From contig NZ_CANLBS010000002.1 of assembly GCF_947488945.1 (NCBI RefSeq), positions 186,001 through 250,000 on the forward strand: a stretch of DNA of 64,000 nucleotides. The letters are read 5' to 3'. The DNA is from an uncultured Streptomyces sp. (GTDB taxonomy: Bacteria > Actinomycetota > Actinomycetes > Streptomycetales > Streptomycetaceae). Below the pieces are notes generated by a model. That model made no database searches, was not told the DNA's origin, and saw only the letters and a program-made list of their open reading frames with translations. The position numbers and the translations under genes were made by a program. Shown here in pieces: positions 41,640-49,685 of the stretch (positions are counted from its first letter, which is position 1; every line of letters starts with the position of its first letter).

Positions 41640-41648
41640 CGAGCGCGT

Positions 41649-41669
41649 GGCCCGCCCCCGTGGCGGGCC
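41649..41669 (+). terminator. Hairpin after the 89-residue protein gene
   Basis: GGCCCGCC/GGCGGGCC stem of 8 bp with a 5-nt loop, 10 bp past the stop codon. Confidence 0.5.
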
Positions 41670-41707
41670 GGCGGTCCGCACCCCGGACCGCACGTCCGTG
41701 AGACTCC

Positions 41708-41736
41708 GCGGGACCGGCCGACCAGGCCGGTCCCGC
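41708..41736. terminator. Second hairpin after the 89-residue protein gene
   Basis: GCGGGACCGGCC/GGCCGGTCCCGC stem of 12 bp with a 5-nt loop. With the hairpin at 41649 it forms a tandem terminator. Confidence 0.55.
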
Positions 41737-41783
41737 ATGCGTTGTGCCGTGCCGTGCGCCGGGGCCGGGGTTATCGTCACGAG

Positions 41784-41990
41784 GTGGACGAGGAACGGCA
41801 TCACCTCACGACGCCCGCCCCTGAGCCGCCCGTTGTCTGCGGGCACTGCGGCACCCCCGCGCCCGGCCAGGACCCGCCCCCGACATGGCTGTACGCCAAG
41901 GAGGACGGGGCCTCCCAGTACTTCTGCGAGGACTGCTCCCGCATGCACATCAGGGCGATCGAGAGCCGTCTCGACTCCGTCTGGTGGTGA
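41784..41990 (+). CDS. Small CxxC zinc-ribbon protein
   Basis: A 68-residue protein with two CxxC pairs (VCGHCGTP near residue 19 and FCEDCSRMH near residue 49), the pattern of a zinc ribbon, separated by an aromatic YAKEDGASQYF strand. No function is known. The GTG at 41784 has a TATCGT box 6 nt upstream and no ribosome site, so a leaderless mRNA is likely. The next gene lies on the other strand, so it is a single-gene unit. Confidence 0.65.
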   Translation: MDEERHHLTTPAPEPPVVCGHCGTPAPGQDPPPTWLYAKEDGASQYFCEDCSRMHIRAIESRLDSVWW

Positions 41991-42190
41991 CGCCGACGGG
42001 TGCCGGCGGTGACGGCGGCGGGATGCCGCCCCCGGAGGACCCGTGCCGCAGTCCCCCGCCCCGAGAAGCCGCGCCGGAGTCGCGCCTCCGGGCGAGCCGC
42101 GCGCAGGCCTCCCGCGGACGCCCTCGGTTCGGCCCGGCATGCCGCCGCCCCGGCCGGTTCGGCTGCCCCACGCCCGAGTTCCGCCGAGGG

Positions 42191-43795
42191 TCAGTCGTGG
42201 GCGGGCTTCGCCACCGCGAGGGCGTCCTGCTCCGTCCCCTGCTTCTCGGCGCTCCCCTCCGCTTCGGTTTCCGCCCCGCTCCCGTCGTTCTCGCCACCGG
42301 CTTCGTTCTCGTCGCCGGTCTCGTCCCCGTCACCGGTTCCGTCCACGACGTCGGCCCGGTCCGTGACGCCGGCATCGTCGCCGTCCCCGTCCCCCGCCTC
42401 GGTCTCATCCGCGAAGCCGGGGAGCCAGGACTCCAGCTCGTCCCGGAGCCGCACGGTCGCACCCAGTTGGCACAGGACTCCGATGGTGCTCAGCGTCACC
42501 CGGTGGATCAGTACGTACGACGGAGGCAGGTTCAGTCGGCGGCCCAACTGGTGGGCGGGGGAGCGGGGATCGGCGATCCGCGCCGCCTGCGTCCGCAACC
42601 AGCCCCGGGTGAAGGTGAATTCCTCCACGGCGGCGGGCTCGATGATCGGCAGCAGGTAGTCCCGCACCTCCTCCGGGTCGAGGTCGATCGTCTCCTTGAC
42701 GAACCCCTCTTCCCGCAGCTTCGCGTAGACCGCCTCGGCGTCGCCCCGGAGGGTCAGCCGGAGGGCGTCCCCGATGAGGTCCGGCAGCCCGCCCGGCAGC
42801 CGGTCCACGGTGCCGAAGTCCAGTACGCCGAGCCGCCACCGCGTGGGGTCGGCGGTCTCGGCCGCCCCCGTCTCCCCGTCGTCGGTGCTGTCCTGCGCAC
42901 CGCCGGCGTCGCTCTCGGCGACCGGCACCAGGCGGAAGTTGCCCGGATGGGGGTCGGCGTGCAGCAGACCGGTGCGGGCGGGTCCGGAGAAGAGGAAGCG
43001 GGCCAGCAACTGTCCCGCGCGATCCCGCTCTTCCGGGGTGCCGTTCGAGATGATCTCCGAGAGGGGGATGCCGCCGATCCACTCCGTCACCAGGATCTGG
43101 TCGGCCTGGTGCACCACCGCCGGGATGAGGACTTCCGGGTCGTCGGCGAACTCCTCCGCGTGTGCGGTCTGGGAGCGCGCCTCCAGTGCGTAGTCCAGCT
43201 CCTCGGTGACCCGGTCGCGCAGTTCCTGGATCAGCGGCTTGATGTCCATGCCGGGGATCAGCGGACCGAGCAGCTTGGCGAACCGGCCGAGCTGGGTGAG
43301 GTCGGAGAGCAGGGCCTCGCCCGCGCCCGGGTACTGGATCTTGACGGCGACGTCCCGGCCGTCGTGCCAGACCGCCCGGTGGACCTGGCCGATGGACGCG
43401 GCTGCCGCCGGGGCGTCCTCGAACTCGAGGAAGAGGTCGCGCCACTGTTCGCCGAGCCGATCCGCGAGCACCGCGTGCACCGAGTGCGTGGGCATCGGCG
43501 GTGCGGCCTCCTGGAGTTTGGTGAGGGCCGCCCGGTAGGGGCCCGCCACCTCTTCGGGGAGGGCCGACTCGAAGACGGAGAGCGCCTGGCCCACCTTCAT
43601 CGCACCGCCCTTCAGCTCGCCGAGCGTCTTGAAGAGCTGCTCGGCGGTGCGCTGCTGTACCTCGCGGGCCACCAGCTCCGCGGACCGGCCGCCGATCCGC
43701 TTGCCCAGGCCCCAGGTGGCCCGGCCGGCGAAGCCGAGTGGGAGAGCGGCCAGCTTGGCGGTGCGGGTGACCGCTTTCCGGGGAAGATCAGACAT
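42191..43795 (-). CDS. ABC1/UbiB-family protein kinase-like protein
   Basis: A 534-residue AarF/UbiB/ADCK-type atypical kinase. The N-terminal KxGQ motif (MKVGQALSV near residue 66) and the second hallmark AAASIGQVHRA near 131 are both present. Kinase-core residues include VAVKIQYPG near 149, ELDYALEA (near 198), HADPHPGN near 285 and LDFGTVDRL near 335. The last 85 residues are an acidic Asp/Glu/Gly tail. In eukaryotes and proteobacteria the family supports quinone synthesis; Streptomyces uses menaquinone, so the target here is unclear. It is likely co-transcribed with the ThiF-like gene (gap 63 bp). Equivalent to Rv3197. Confidence 0.88.
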   Translation of the reverse strand: MSDLPRKAVTRTAKLAALPLGFAGRATWGLGKRIGGRSAELVAREVQQRTAEQLFKTLGELKGGAMKVGQALSVFESALPEEVAGPYRAALTKLQEAAPPMPTHSVHAVLADRLGEQWRDLFLEFEDAPAAAASIGQVHRAVWHDGRDVAVKIQYPGAGEALLSDLTQLGRFAKLLGPLIPGMDIKPLIQELRDRVTEELDYALEARSQTAHAEEFADDPEVLIPAVVHQADQILVTEWIGGIPLSEIISNGTPEERDRAGQLLARFLFSGPARTGLLHADPHPGNFRLVPVAESDAGGAQDSTDDGETGAAETADPTRWRLGVLDFGTVDRLPGGLPDLIGDALRLTLRGDAEAVYAKLREEGFVKETIDLDPEEVRDYLLPIIEPAAVEEFTFTRGWLRTQAARIADPRSPAHQLGRRLNLPPSYVLIHRVTLSTIGVLCQLGATVRLRDELESWLPGFADETEAGDGDGDDAGVTDRADVVDGTGDGDETGDENEAGGENDGSGAETEAEGSAEKQGTEQDALAVAKPAHD

Positions 43796-43858
43796 GTGCC
43801 CCTCCAGTTCCCAGACTGCCGTACCGGGTGAATCCTTCGATCACTCCGTCGACGGCGG

Positions 43859-45007
43859 TCACCCGGCCATTGTGTCCTGCGGGACCGCCACTTCCGAGAG
43901 AGGCTCCGTCCGAGCGGGTCCGTGCGCCCCGCACGGGCAGTCGGGATGCGGCGCGATCCGTTCGCTCCGCCAGTCCAGCAGGGGCAGCGCCGCCTCCCAG
44001 CGGGTGCCCGTGCTGGCGGGCAGCTCGCCGTCCAGGAAGGCCAGGGCGTGGGACGCCGCCAGTCCGGCCACCGCGGTGGCGAGGCTGAGATCGCAGGCCG
44101 GGACCGGGTCCCGTCGGCGGGACGAGCGCCACTGGGCGGTCATCCGGGGCCACTGGGGATCCTGGTCCGCGCGGCCCAGCGCGAGGCAGCGGGCGCATCC
44201 GGTGCCGCCCGGCAGGACGAGCGGGCCGACCACACCGGTGGCCTCGATCACCCCGGCGTAGAGGTGGGGGACGCCGCCGGTGAGCCACGGGGCGGCCGCG
44301 TCCGGGTCGGGGGCGTAGACGTCGAGTCCCTCGCGCGGGGCGAGCACCACCAGGGAGAGGCCGGGCGCGTGGCCGTCCGCACCGTCGGGGCCGTCGGGGA
44401 GCCGGGCGGCGCCGTCCGCGGCGGACCTGCGGACGAGCTGGCGGGCGGCGGTGTCGCGCCGCTCGCCCACCGCCGAGGCGGGCAGCCCGCCGGGGGCGAC
44501 GTCCCACGGCTCGGTCCGCCCGCCGTCCAGGACGTCCACGCGCCCCACCCCCGACGCGGAGAGCAGCGCCGCGACCGAGGCCCCCACCCGTCCCGCACCC
44601 CGCACCCGCACGCGCATGGCGCGGCGGGCGGCCAGCCGTCGGACGCCGTCCCCCGGGCCCGGATGCACGACGGAGAGCGAGGCGGCGTCGGAACGCTGGC
44701 GCTCCAGCGCGTCGGCCCGCCGCCGCAGCGCGTCCGCCTCCGGTCCGCCGGCCCGCGGGTCGTCGAGCAGCCCCGCCCTGGTCAAGCGGTCCAGCAGAGT
44801 GTTCACGTGACGGTCCGACAGGTCGAGGGCACGGGCTTCCTCGCGGAGGAGAGGAAGGCCGCGAGTTCCGTCGAGGAGTTCGAGAAAACTTCCCGTCGCG
44901 ATATCGAGCGGCCCCACTTTCACCGCGTGGGCGGGTGTGACTCCGAATTGCACGGTGTTCCGGCCCCGCCAGGCGCGGCGCAGTGCGGGCTTCAGCATCG
45001 GATGCAT
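43859..45007 (-). CDS. ThiF/E1-like protein of unknown substrate
   Basis: A 382-residue protein. An N-terminal winged-helix-like stretch (VKVGPLDIATGSFLELLDG, residues about 30-95) leads into a Rossmann domain with the GxGxxG loop [13 protein letters not shown] near residue 136. A C-terminal half follows with the cysteine pairs CARC (near 276) and CPCG (near 362), which could hold zinc as in E1 enzymes. It lacks the clear adenylation Arg and catalytic-Cys signature of MoeB, so it may be a scaffold or leader-peptide-binding protein as in TOMM clusters. No precursor gene is visible nearby. The ATG has a GGGGGAGAG ribosome site. Equivalent to Rv3196 by position. Confidence 0.7.
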   Translation of the reverse strand: MHPMLKPALRRAWRGRNTVQFGVTPAHAVKVGPLDIATGSFLELLDGTRGLPLLREEARALDLSDRHVNTLLDRLTRAGLLDDPRAGGPEADALRRRADALERQRSDAASLSVVHPGPGDGVRRLAARRAMRVRVRGAGRVGASVAALLSASGVGRVDVLDGGRTEPWDVAPGGLPASAVGERRDTAARQLVRRSAADGAARLPDGPDGADGHAPGLSLVVLAPREGLDVYAPDPDAAAPWLTGGVPHLYAGVIEATGVVGPLVLPGGTGCARCLALGRADQDPQWPRMTAQWRSSRRRDPVPACDLSLATAVAGLAASHALAFLDGELPASTGTRWEAALPLLDWRSERIAPHPDCPCGAHGPARTEPLSEVAVPQDTMAG

Positions 45008-45107
45008 GGTCTCTCCCCCGGTCGTGTCGTGAACTCGGGCCGGAGGCTCCGGTCCGAGCGCGAGATCCGTTCACAGAATGCCGGGAGGCGGAGAGGCGTG
45101 CGGAAAG

Positions 45108-45116
45108 TTATCCACA
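45108..45116 (+). promoter_or_regulatory. Perfect E. coli-type DnaA box
   Basis: TTATCCACA, the strict E. coli consensus; Streptomyces DnaA prefers TTGTCCACA. It lies between the divergent ThiF-like and metallopeptidase genes. A single copy, so a regulatory site at best. Confidence 0.3.
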
Positions 45117-45221
45117 GGAGTGGGGTATTAGTCGTTCAAATGGTGCAGGAGGAAGAAGGGAAGTGCACCGAACCGCAGCGGAGGCGGGACTTCCCCCACT
45201 GACAGCGGGTAACGTCGGAGC

Positions 45222-45848
45222 GTGCCCGCCGACCCGTCACCCGGCATCGCCGGGGAGACCTCCGTGCGCCGTGCCGGTAGCTCTCAGCCCGCCACGGCTG
45301 CCCTCGCCCGCCCCCGCGGCGCCGTCGCGGGCGCCGTCGAGGTCCGCCGCAGTGCGCGGCGCAGGAGGACGGTGTCCGCCTACCGCGAGGGGGACCGGAC
45401 GATCGTGCTGATCCCGGCCCGCATGTCGGAGGCCGAGGAGCAGCGCTGGGTCGGCGTGATGCTCGACAAGCTGGCGGCGCAGGAGAGCAAGCGGGTCCTC
45501 GGGGACTCCGAGCTGACCGAGCGTGCCGACCGGCTCTCGGTCCAGTACTTCGACGGGCGGGCGCGGCCCGCGTCGGTGCGGTGGGTGACCAACCAGAACA
45601 CCCGCTGGGGTTCGTGCACCCCCGCGGAGGGCAGCATCAGGCTGTCGCACCGCCTGCAGGGCATGCCGGAGTACGTCGTGGACTACGTCCTCCTGCACGA
45701 ACTGGCGCATCTGCTCGTGCCAGGCCACGGCCCCGGGTTCTGGCGGCTGCTGGAGGCCTATCCGCGGACCGAGCGTGCGCGGGGGTATCTGGAGGGTGTG
45801 GTGGCCGCCGACCAGCTCCCGCACCTGCCCGCCGCCCGCGAGGAGTGA
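45222..45848 (+). CDS. YgjP-type (DUF45/WLM) zinc metallopeptidase
   Basis: A 208-residue protein of the YgjP/DUF45 metallopeptidase family. Its hallmarks are RWGSCTPAEGSIRLSHRL near residue 128 and the zinc site LLHELAHLLVPGHGPGFW near residue 162, with HExxH plus a third His. It is cytoplasmic, and the substrate is unknown. The first 45 residues are variable. The GTG has a TAACGT box 6 nt upstream and no ribosome site, suggesting leaderless transcription. It is divergent from the ThiF-like gene and followed after 107 bp by the TerD-AIM24 gene. Confidence 0.82.
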   Translation: MPADPSPGIAGETSVRRAGSSQPATAALARPRGAVAGAVEVRRSARRRRTVSAYREGDRTIVLIPARMSEAEEQRWVGVMLDKLAAQESKRVLGDSELTERADRLSVQYFDGRARPASVRWVTNQNTRWGSCTPAEGSIRLSHRLQGMPEYVVDYVLLHELAHLLVPGHGPGFWRLLEAYPRTERARGYLEGVVAADQLPHLPAAREE

Positions 45849-45955
45849 CGTACGGTCACTTTGTACCGGGTCTGTACCGGCTTGGCTCGATGTCGGACTT
45901 TGCGGATAGCCTGACGCGACGCATTCACCTTCGGGATGGGGGACGGTCGTTACGT

Positions 45956-47623
45956 ATGGCCAGGGAATTCCAACGCGGTCACAAGGCCAAGGTCAGTGAT
46001 CTCACGCCGGGTACCGATCTGTACGTGGGTGTGCAGATCGCGGGGCCGGGACTGACCTTCGACATCAGCTGCTTCGGCCTCGACGCGCATGAGCAGCTCT
46101 CGGACGACCGGTATTTCATCTTCTTCAACCAGCCGAAATCGCCTGAGGAGTCCATTCAGCTCCTCGGCGCCCAGTCGGGCGACACCGAGTCGTTCCGGGT
46201 GACCCTGGACCGCCTGCCTGCGCAGATCCACAAACTGTCGTTCACCGCGACCGTCGACGGCGGCGGACAGATGTCGCAGATCGGTCCCGGATACATCCGG
46301 ATCGTGGCCGGCGGCGAGGAAGTCGTGCGGTATTCCTTCACGGGGTCGGAGTTCACGACCGAGCGCGCCGTGATGCTGGGCGATTTCTACCTCAAGGACG
46401 TCTGGCGCTTCGCCGCGGTCGGTCAGGGCTTCGACGGCGGACTGGACGCCCTGCTGAGGAACTTCGGCGGCGAAGTCGCCGAGGAAGAGGCCCCCGAGCA
46501 GCCGCAGGCCCCCGCCCCGTCGTTCGCCCCGCCCGCGCAGGCGACCGCTCCCCCCGCCTTCGGCGCGCCCGCCGCGCCGCAGGCGCCCCGGCCCGCCCCC
46601 TCCTTCGGCGCGCCGGCCCCCGCTCCGCAGGCACCCCCGTCCTTCGGCGCGCCCGCCGCCCCGCAGCAGCCGGTGCACTCGGCGCCCACGGTGGCCGCCC
46701 CGCTGACTCCGCAGGCCCCCGCTCCGCACGGTGCGCCGGGGCAGCAGCCGCCCCAGGCGCCACCGTTCGGCCAGATCCCGGGTCAGGCCCCGCCGCCCGC
46801 CGCGCCGTACGGCCAGCCGGCACCCGCGCCGTACGGCCAGCCGGCACCCGCGCCGTACGGCCAGCCCTCCGCACCGTTCGGGCAGCAGCCCCAGGGCGGT
46901 CCCTTCGGGCAGCAGCCCGGTTTCTCCGGGCAGGGGGTGCCGCAGGGAGCCCCCGCGGGCGGAGCCGGCCTGGCCGCCGCCCTCCAGCCGTACAAGGAGG
47001 CGCCGACCGGGCAGCGCTGGACCTCGCAGAACCAGCAGCTCGTCCGGGCCGACCTGACCATGGGCGGCACGGGTGTCCTCGCCCGGCAGGGCAGCATGGT
47101 GATGTACCAGGGCAAGGTCGACTTCGGCTACAAGGGCGCCGGTTTCGCCGGCCGCATGGTCGGCAACGCCACCGGCCAGGAGATGCAGCTCATGCGCTGC
47201 ACCGGCCGGGGCCAGGTCTTCCTCGCCGAGGAGGGCGCGCACCTCCACCCCGTCGAACTCCAGGGCGACGGCATCTGCGTCTCCGCGGAGAACGTCCTCG
47301 CCTTCGACGAGTCGCTCCAGTACGAGGTGCGCCGCATCGAGGGGCACGGAATTCCCGGCGGCGCGCTGTTCACCATGCAGTTCCAGGGCACCGGCACCGT
47401 GGTCGTGAAGACCCACGGCGTCCCGGTGGTCCTGCCGGTGACGCCGACGACGTTCGCCGACTGCAACGCGGTCGTCGCCTGGTCGTCCGCCTCCCAGGTG
47501 ATCATCTCCAGCCAGGTCCGGCTGCGCCGCAACGCCTATCCCGGCCACAGCGGCGAGACCGTGAACCTCCAGTTCCGGGGCGCCCCCGGCAACTTCATCG
47601 TCGTCCAGCCCTACGAGGTCTGA
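45956..47623 (+). CDS. TerD-domain protein fused to an AIM24 domain
   Basis: A 555-residue two-domain protein. Residues 1-175 are a TerD domain (starting MAREFQRGHKAK, with DISCFGLDAHEQLSDDRYFI near 40), of the calcium-binding tellurite/stress group. Residues about 185-345 are a Pro/Ala/Gln linker with in-frame APYGQP repeats. Residues about 355-555 are an AIM24 (mitochondrial biogenesis-like) domain. It is followed by two more AIM24 genes after 11 and 19 bp, so the three make an operon. The real role is unknown; fusion suggests that TerD and AIM24 act on the same assembly, possibly at the membrane. Confidence 0.82.
   Translation: MAREFQRGHKAKVSDLTPGTDLYVGVQIAGPGLTFDISCFGLDAHEQLSDDRYFIFFNQPKSPEESIQLLGAQSGDTESFRVTLDRLPAQIHKLSFTATVDGGGQMSQIGPGYIRIVAGGEEVVRYSFTGSEFTTERAVMLGDFYLKDVWRFAAVGQGFDGGLDALLRNFGGEVAEEEAPEQPQAPAPSFAPPAQATAPPAFGAPAAPQAPRPAPSFGAPAPAPQAPPSFGAPAAPQQPVHSAPTVAAPLTPQAPAPHGAPGQQPPQAPPFGQIPGQAPPPAAPYGQPAPAPYGQPAPAPYGQPSAPFGQQPQGGPFGQQPGFSGQGVPQGAPAGGAGLAAALQPYKEAPTGQRWTSQNQQLVRADLTMGGTGVLARQGSMVMYQGKVDFGYKGAGFAGRMVGNATGQEMQLMRCTGRGQVFLAEEGAHLHPVELQGDGICVSAENVLAFDESLQYEVRRIEGHGIPGGALFTMQFQGTGTVVVKTHGVPVVLPVTPTTFADCNAVVAWSSASQVIISSQVRLRRNAYPGHSGETVNLQFRGAPGNFIVVQPYEV
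46797..46870. repeat. APYGQP coding repeat in the TerD-AIM24 linker
   Basis: A 24-bp unit (GCGCCGTACGGCCAGCCG type) is repeated about three times in frame. Confidence 0.65.
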
Positions 47624-47634
47624 GGGAGCCTGCC

Positions 47635-48315
47635 ATGAACCAGCAACTCGCGGGCTACGCCCCGTCCCCCGTCACGGCCCGGATGGAGAACCACGGCCAT
47701 TCGATGCTCAAGGTCGCCATGGCCTCCGGGCAGGACCTGTACGCCCGCACCGGCTCGATGGTCGCCTACGAGGGCTTCATCCAGTACGAGCCCAACCCGC
47801 CCGCCGTCCGCCAGATCGCGTCCCAGTGGGTGACCGGCGAAGGCACCCCCGTCATGAAGTGCTCCGGCGACGGACTGCTCTACCTCGCCGACTACGGCGC
47901 CGACGTCGTCGTGGTCAACCTGAACAACGACGCCCTCTCGGTCAACGGCACCAACCTCCTCGCCTTCGACGCCCATCTCACCTGGGGCGTCGAGCGGGTC
48001 AAGGGCCTCGCGAAGTTCGCCGGGCAGGGGCTGTGGAACGTCGTCGTCCAGGGCACCGGCTGGGTGGCCATCACCTCGCGCGGCACCCCGATCGTGGTCG
48101 ACTGCGGCCGAGGCGAGGACGAGACGTACGTCGACCCGGACGCGCTCGTCGCCTGGTCCCCGAACCTCAAGGTCAAGGGGAAGCGCAGCTTCAAGGCCGG
48201 GGCGCTCCTCGGCCGGGGCAGCGGCGAGGCGTACCAGATGGCCTTCTCGGGGCAGGGGGTGGTCGTCGTGCAGCCGAGCGAGGACAGCACCGACCGCCTC
48301 CGGGTCCGGAACTGA
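47635..48315 (+). CDS. AIM24-family protein (1)
   Basis: A 226-residue stand-alone AIM24-family beta-fold protein. It starts MNQQLAGYAPSPVTARMENH and has characteristic strands ARTGSMVAYEGFIQYE near residue 40, SGDGLLYLADYGADVVVVNL near 78 and GQGVVVVQPSE near 212. No catalytic motif. The ATG has a GAGGGAG ribosome site 6 nt upstream and follows the TerD fusion by 11 bp. The family function is unknown in bacteria; in yeast the related protein acts in mitochondria. Confidence 0.78.
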   Translation: MNQQLAGYAPSPVTARMENHGHSMLKVAMASGQDLYARTGSMVAYEGFIQYEPNPPAVRQIASQWVTGEGTPVMKCSGDGLLYLADYGADVVVVNLNNDALSVNGTNLLAFDAHLTWGVERVKGLAKFAGQGLWNVVVQGTGWVAITSRGTPIVVDCGRGEDETYVDPDALVAWSPNLKVKGKRSFKAGALLGRGSGEAYQMAFSGQGVVVVQPSEDSTDRLRVRN

Positions 48316-48334
48316 GCGGGGGAGGAGACACATC

Positions 48335-49090
48335 ATGCAGAGTCCGCTTTTCGCCCACACGGAACAGCAGTCGCAGGAGCGCTACACGCTCCAGAACCCG
48401 CAGCTGCTCCGCGTCGCCCTGACCGGCAACGACGACGTGCTCGCCCGCAAGGGCGCGATGGTCGCCTACCAGGGCCTGATGGAGTTCGACGGCGAGTACC
48501 AATCGCACGCGCAGCGCGGCGCGCGGGCGCGCACCGGCGAGGGACTTGACCTGATGCGCTGCTCCGGGCAGGGCACGGTCTACTTCGCCAACCTGGCGCA
48601 GCACGTCCACGTCGTGGACGTCGACCACGGGGGGATGACGGTGGACAGCGCCTACGTCCTCGCGCTGGACTCCTCGCTGCACACCGAGGTCATCGCCGTG
48701 GACAGCCAGTACGGCGTCTCCGGCAGCGGCAAGTACCAGCTCAACATCTCCGGCACCGGCAAGGTCGCGCTGATGACCTCCGGCGTCCCGCTGATGATGC
48801 GCGTCACCCCGGACAAGTACGTCAGTGCGGACGCCGACGCGATCGTCGCCTGGTCGACCTCGCTGCGGGTGCAGATGCAGGCGCAGACGCACTCCTCCGG
48901 CGTCATGCGGCGGCGGGGCAACACCGGCGAGGGCTGGGAGCTGAGCTTCCTCGGCGACGGCTTCGCGCTGGTGCAGCCCAGCGAGGTGATGCCTCCGCAG
49001 AACGCGCAGCTCGGACAGGGGCTGGGCGCCCAGTACGGCGTCGGCCAGCACGGGGCGCACGCGCAGAACCAGAACAACGCCTGGAACTGA
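48335..49090 (+). CDS. AIM24-family protein (2)
   Basis: A 251-residue AIM24-family protein, paralogue of its neighbour, with LARKGAMVAYQGLMEFDG near residue 30, a CSGQGTVYFANLAQHVHVVD stretch near 73 and FLGDGFALVQPSEVMPP near 206. A GGGGGAGGAG site lies before the ATG, which follows the previous gene by 19 bp. The C-terminal 30 residues are Gln/Ala/Gly-rich and disordered. Together with the TerD fusion and the preceding gene it forms a three-AIM24 cluster that ends in the palindromic terminator. Confidence 0.78.
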   Translation: MQSPLFAHTEQQSQERYTLQNPQLLRVALTGNDDVLARKGAMVAYQGLMEFDGEYQSHAQRGARARTGEGLDLMRCSGQGTVYFANLAQHVHVVDVDHGGMTVDSAYVLALDSSLHTEVIAVDSQYGVSGSGKYQLNISGTGKVALMTSGVPLMMRVTPDKYVSADADAIVAWSTSLRVQMQAQTHSSGVMRRRGNTGEGWELSFLGDGFALVQPSEVMPPQNAQLGQGLGAQYGVGQHGAHAQNQNNAWN

Positions 49091-49101
49091 ACCGCCGGGC
49101 G

Positions 49102-49149
49102 GACGCGGTGGAGGGGCGGTCTCCGCGGAGACCGCCCCTCCACCGCGTC
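49102..49149. terminator. 48-bp perfect palindromic terminator
   Basis: Both halves are exact reverse complements (24 + 24 bp, GACGCGGTGGAGGGGCGGTC in the left arm) with no unpaired spacer. It separates the plus-strand AIM24 operon from the minus-strand Nudix operon and would stop transcription in both directions. Confidence 0.8.
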
Positions 49150-49160
49150 CCGCGGGCCCG

Positions 49161-49685
49161 CTAGAGAGCCGCGCGGGTCCGCTCCAGCAGACGCACCACC
49201 GACGCGTCGGCGACCTCCGCGACCTCGTCGTACGCGAACCAGCGCAGGTCCAGCGACTCGTCGCTGATCCGCTGGGTGGCGCCCTCGGGGGCCAGGGCCG
49301 CGTACTGGACGTCCAGGTGCCAGTGGCACGGGGCCGGGATCGGGTGCCGGTCGAGCCGGACCGGACCGGACCGCAGCAGGCGGAGTCCGGGGATGCCGGA
49401 CTCCTCCGTCGCCTCCCGCAGCGCCGCCCCCGCGAGCGTGCCGTCCTGGGGTTCGCAGTGGCCGCCCATCTGGAGCCACATGCGCAGCTTCCGGTGCAGG
49501 GTCAGCAGCACCCGGTCGTGCTCGGGGTCGACGACCAGCGCGCTGGCGGTCAGGTGCCCCGCACCGCACGCCTTCCACATCGCGTCCGGGTGGGACGCCA
49601 GGTGGTCGAGGTAGGCCCCGCGCAGTTCGTCCTGCCCGCCGTCGTACTCCTTGAGGACGCGCACGGCGTCGTCGTGCAGGCTCAC
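49161..49685 (-). CDS. Nudix hydrolase
   Basis: A 174-residue Nudix-family hydrolase, which cleaves a nucleoside diphosphate linked to another group. The Nudix box reads GGHCEPQDGTLAGAALREAT, then EESG, near residues 74-97, close to GX5EX7REUXEEXGU with a variant first half. The remainder (KLRMWLQMGGHCE, WHLDVQYAAL, DLRWFAYDE) is ordinary. The GTG overlaps the stop of the zincin_2 gene by 4 bp, so it is translationally coupled. The substrate is unknown. Confidence 0.8.
   Translation of the reverse strand: MSLHDDAVRVLKEYDGGQDELRGAYLDHLASHPDAMWKACGAGHLTASALVVDPEHDRVLLTLHRKLRMWLQMGGHCEPQDGTLAGAALREATEESGIPGLRLLRSGPVRLDRHPIPAPCHWHLDVQYAALAPEGATQRISDESLDLRWFAYDEVAEVADASVVRLLERTRAAL

Noticed and set aside
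45108..45116. Replication origin near the DnaA box
   Set aside because: A single box, no dnaA, dnaN or rpmH gene, and no AT-rich unwinding region.
43859..45848. A complete RiPP (TOMM) cluster
   Set aside because: No precursor peptide, no YcaO cyclodehydratase and no dehydrogenase are present; the ThiF-like gene alone does not make a cluster.
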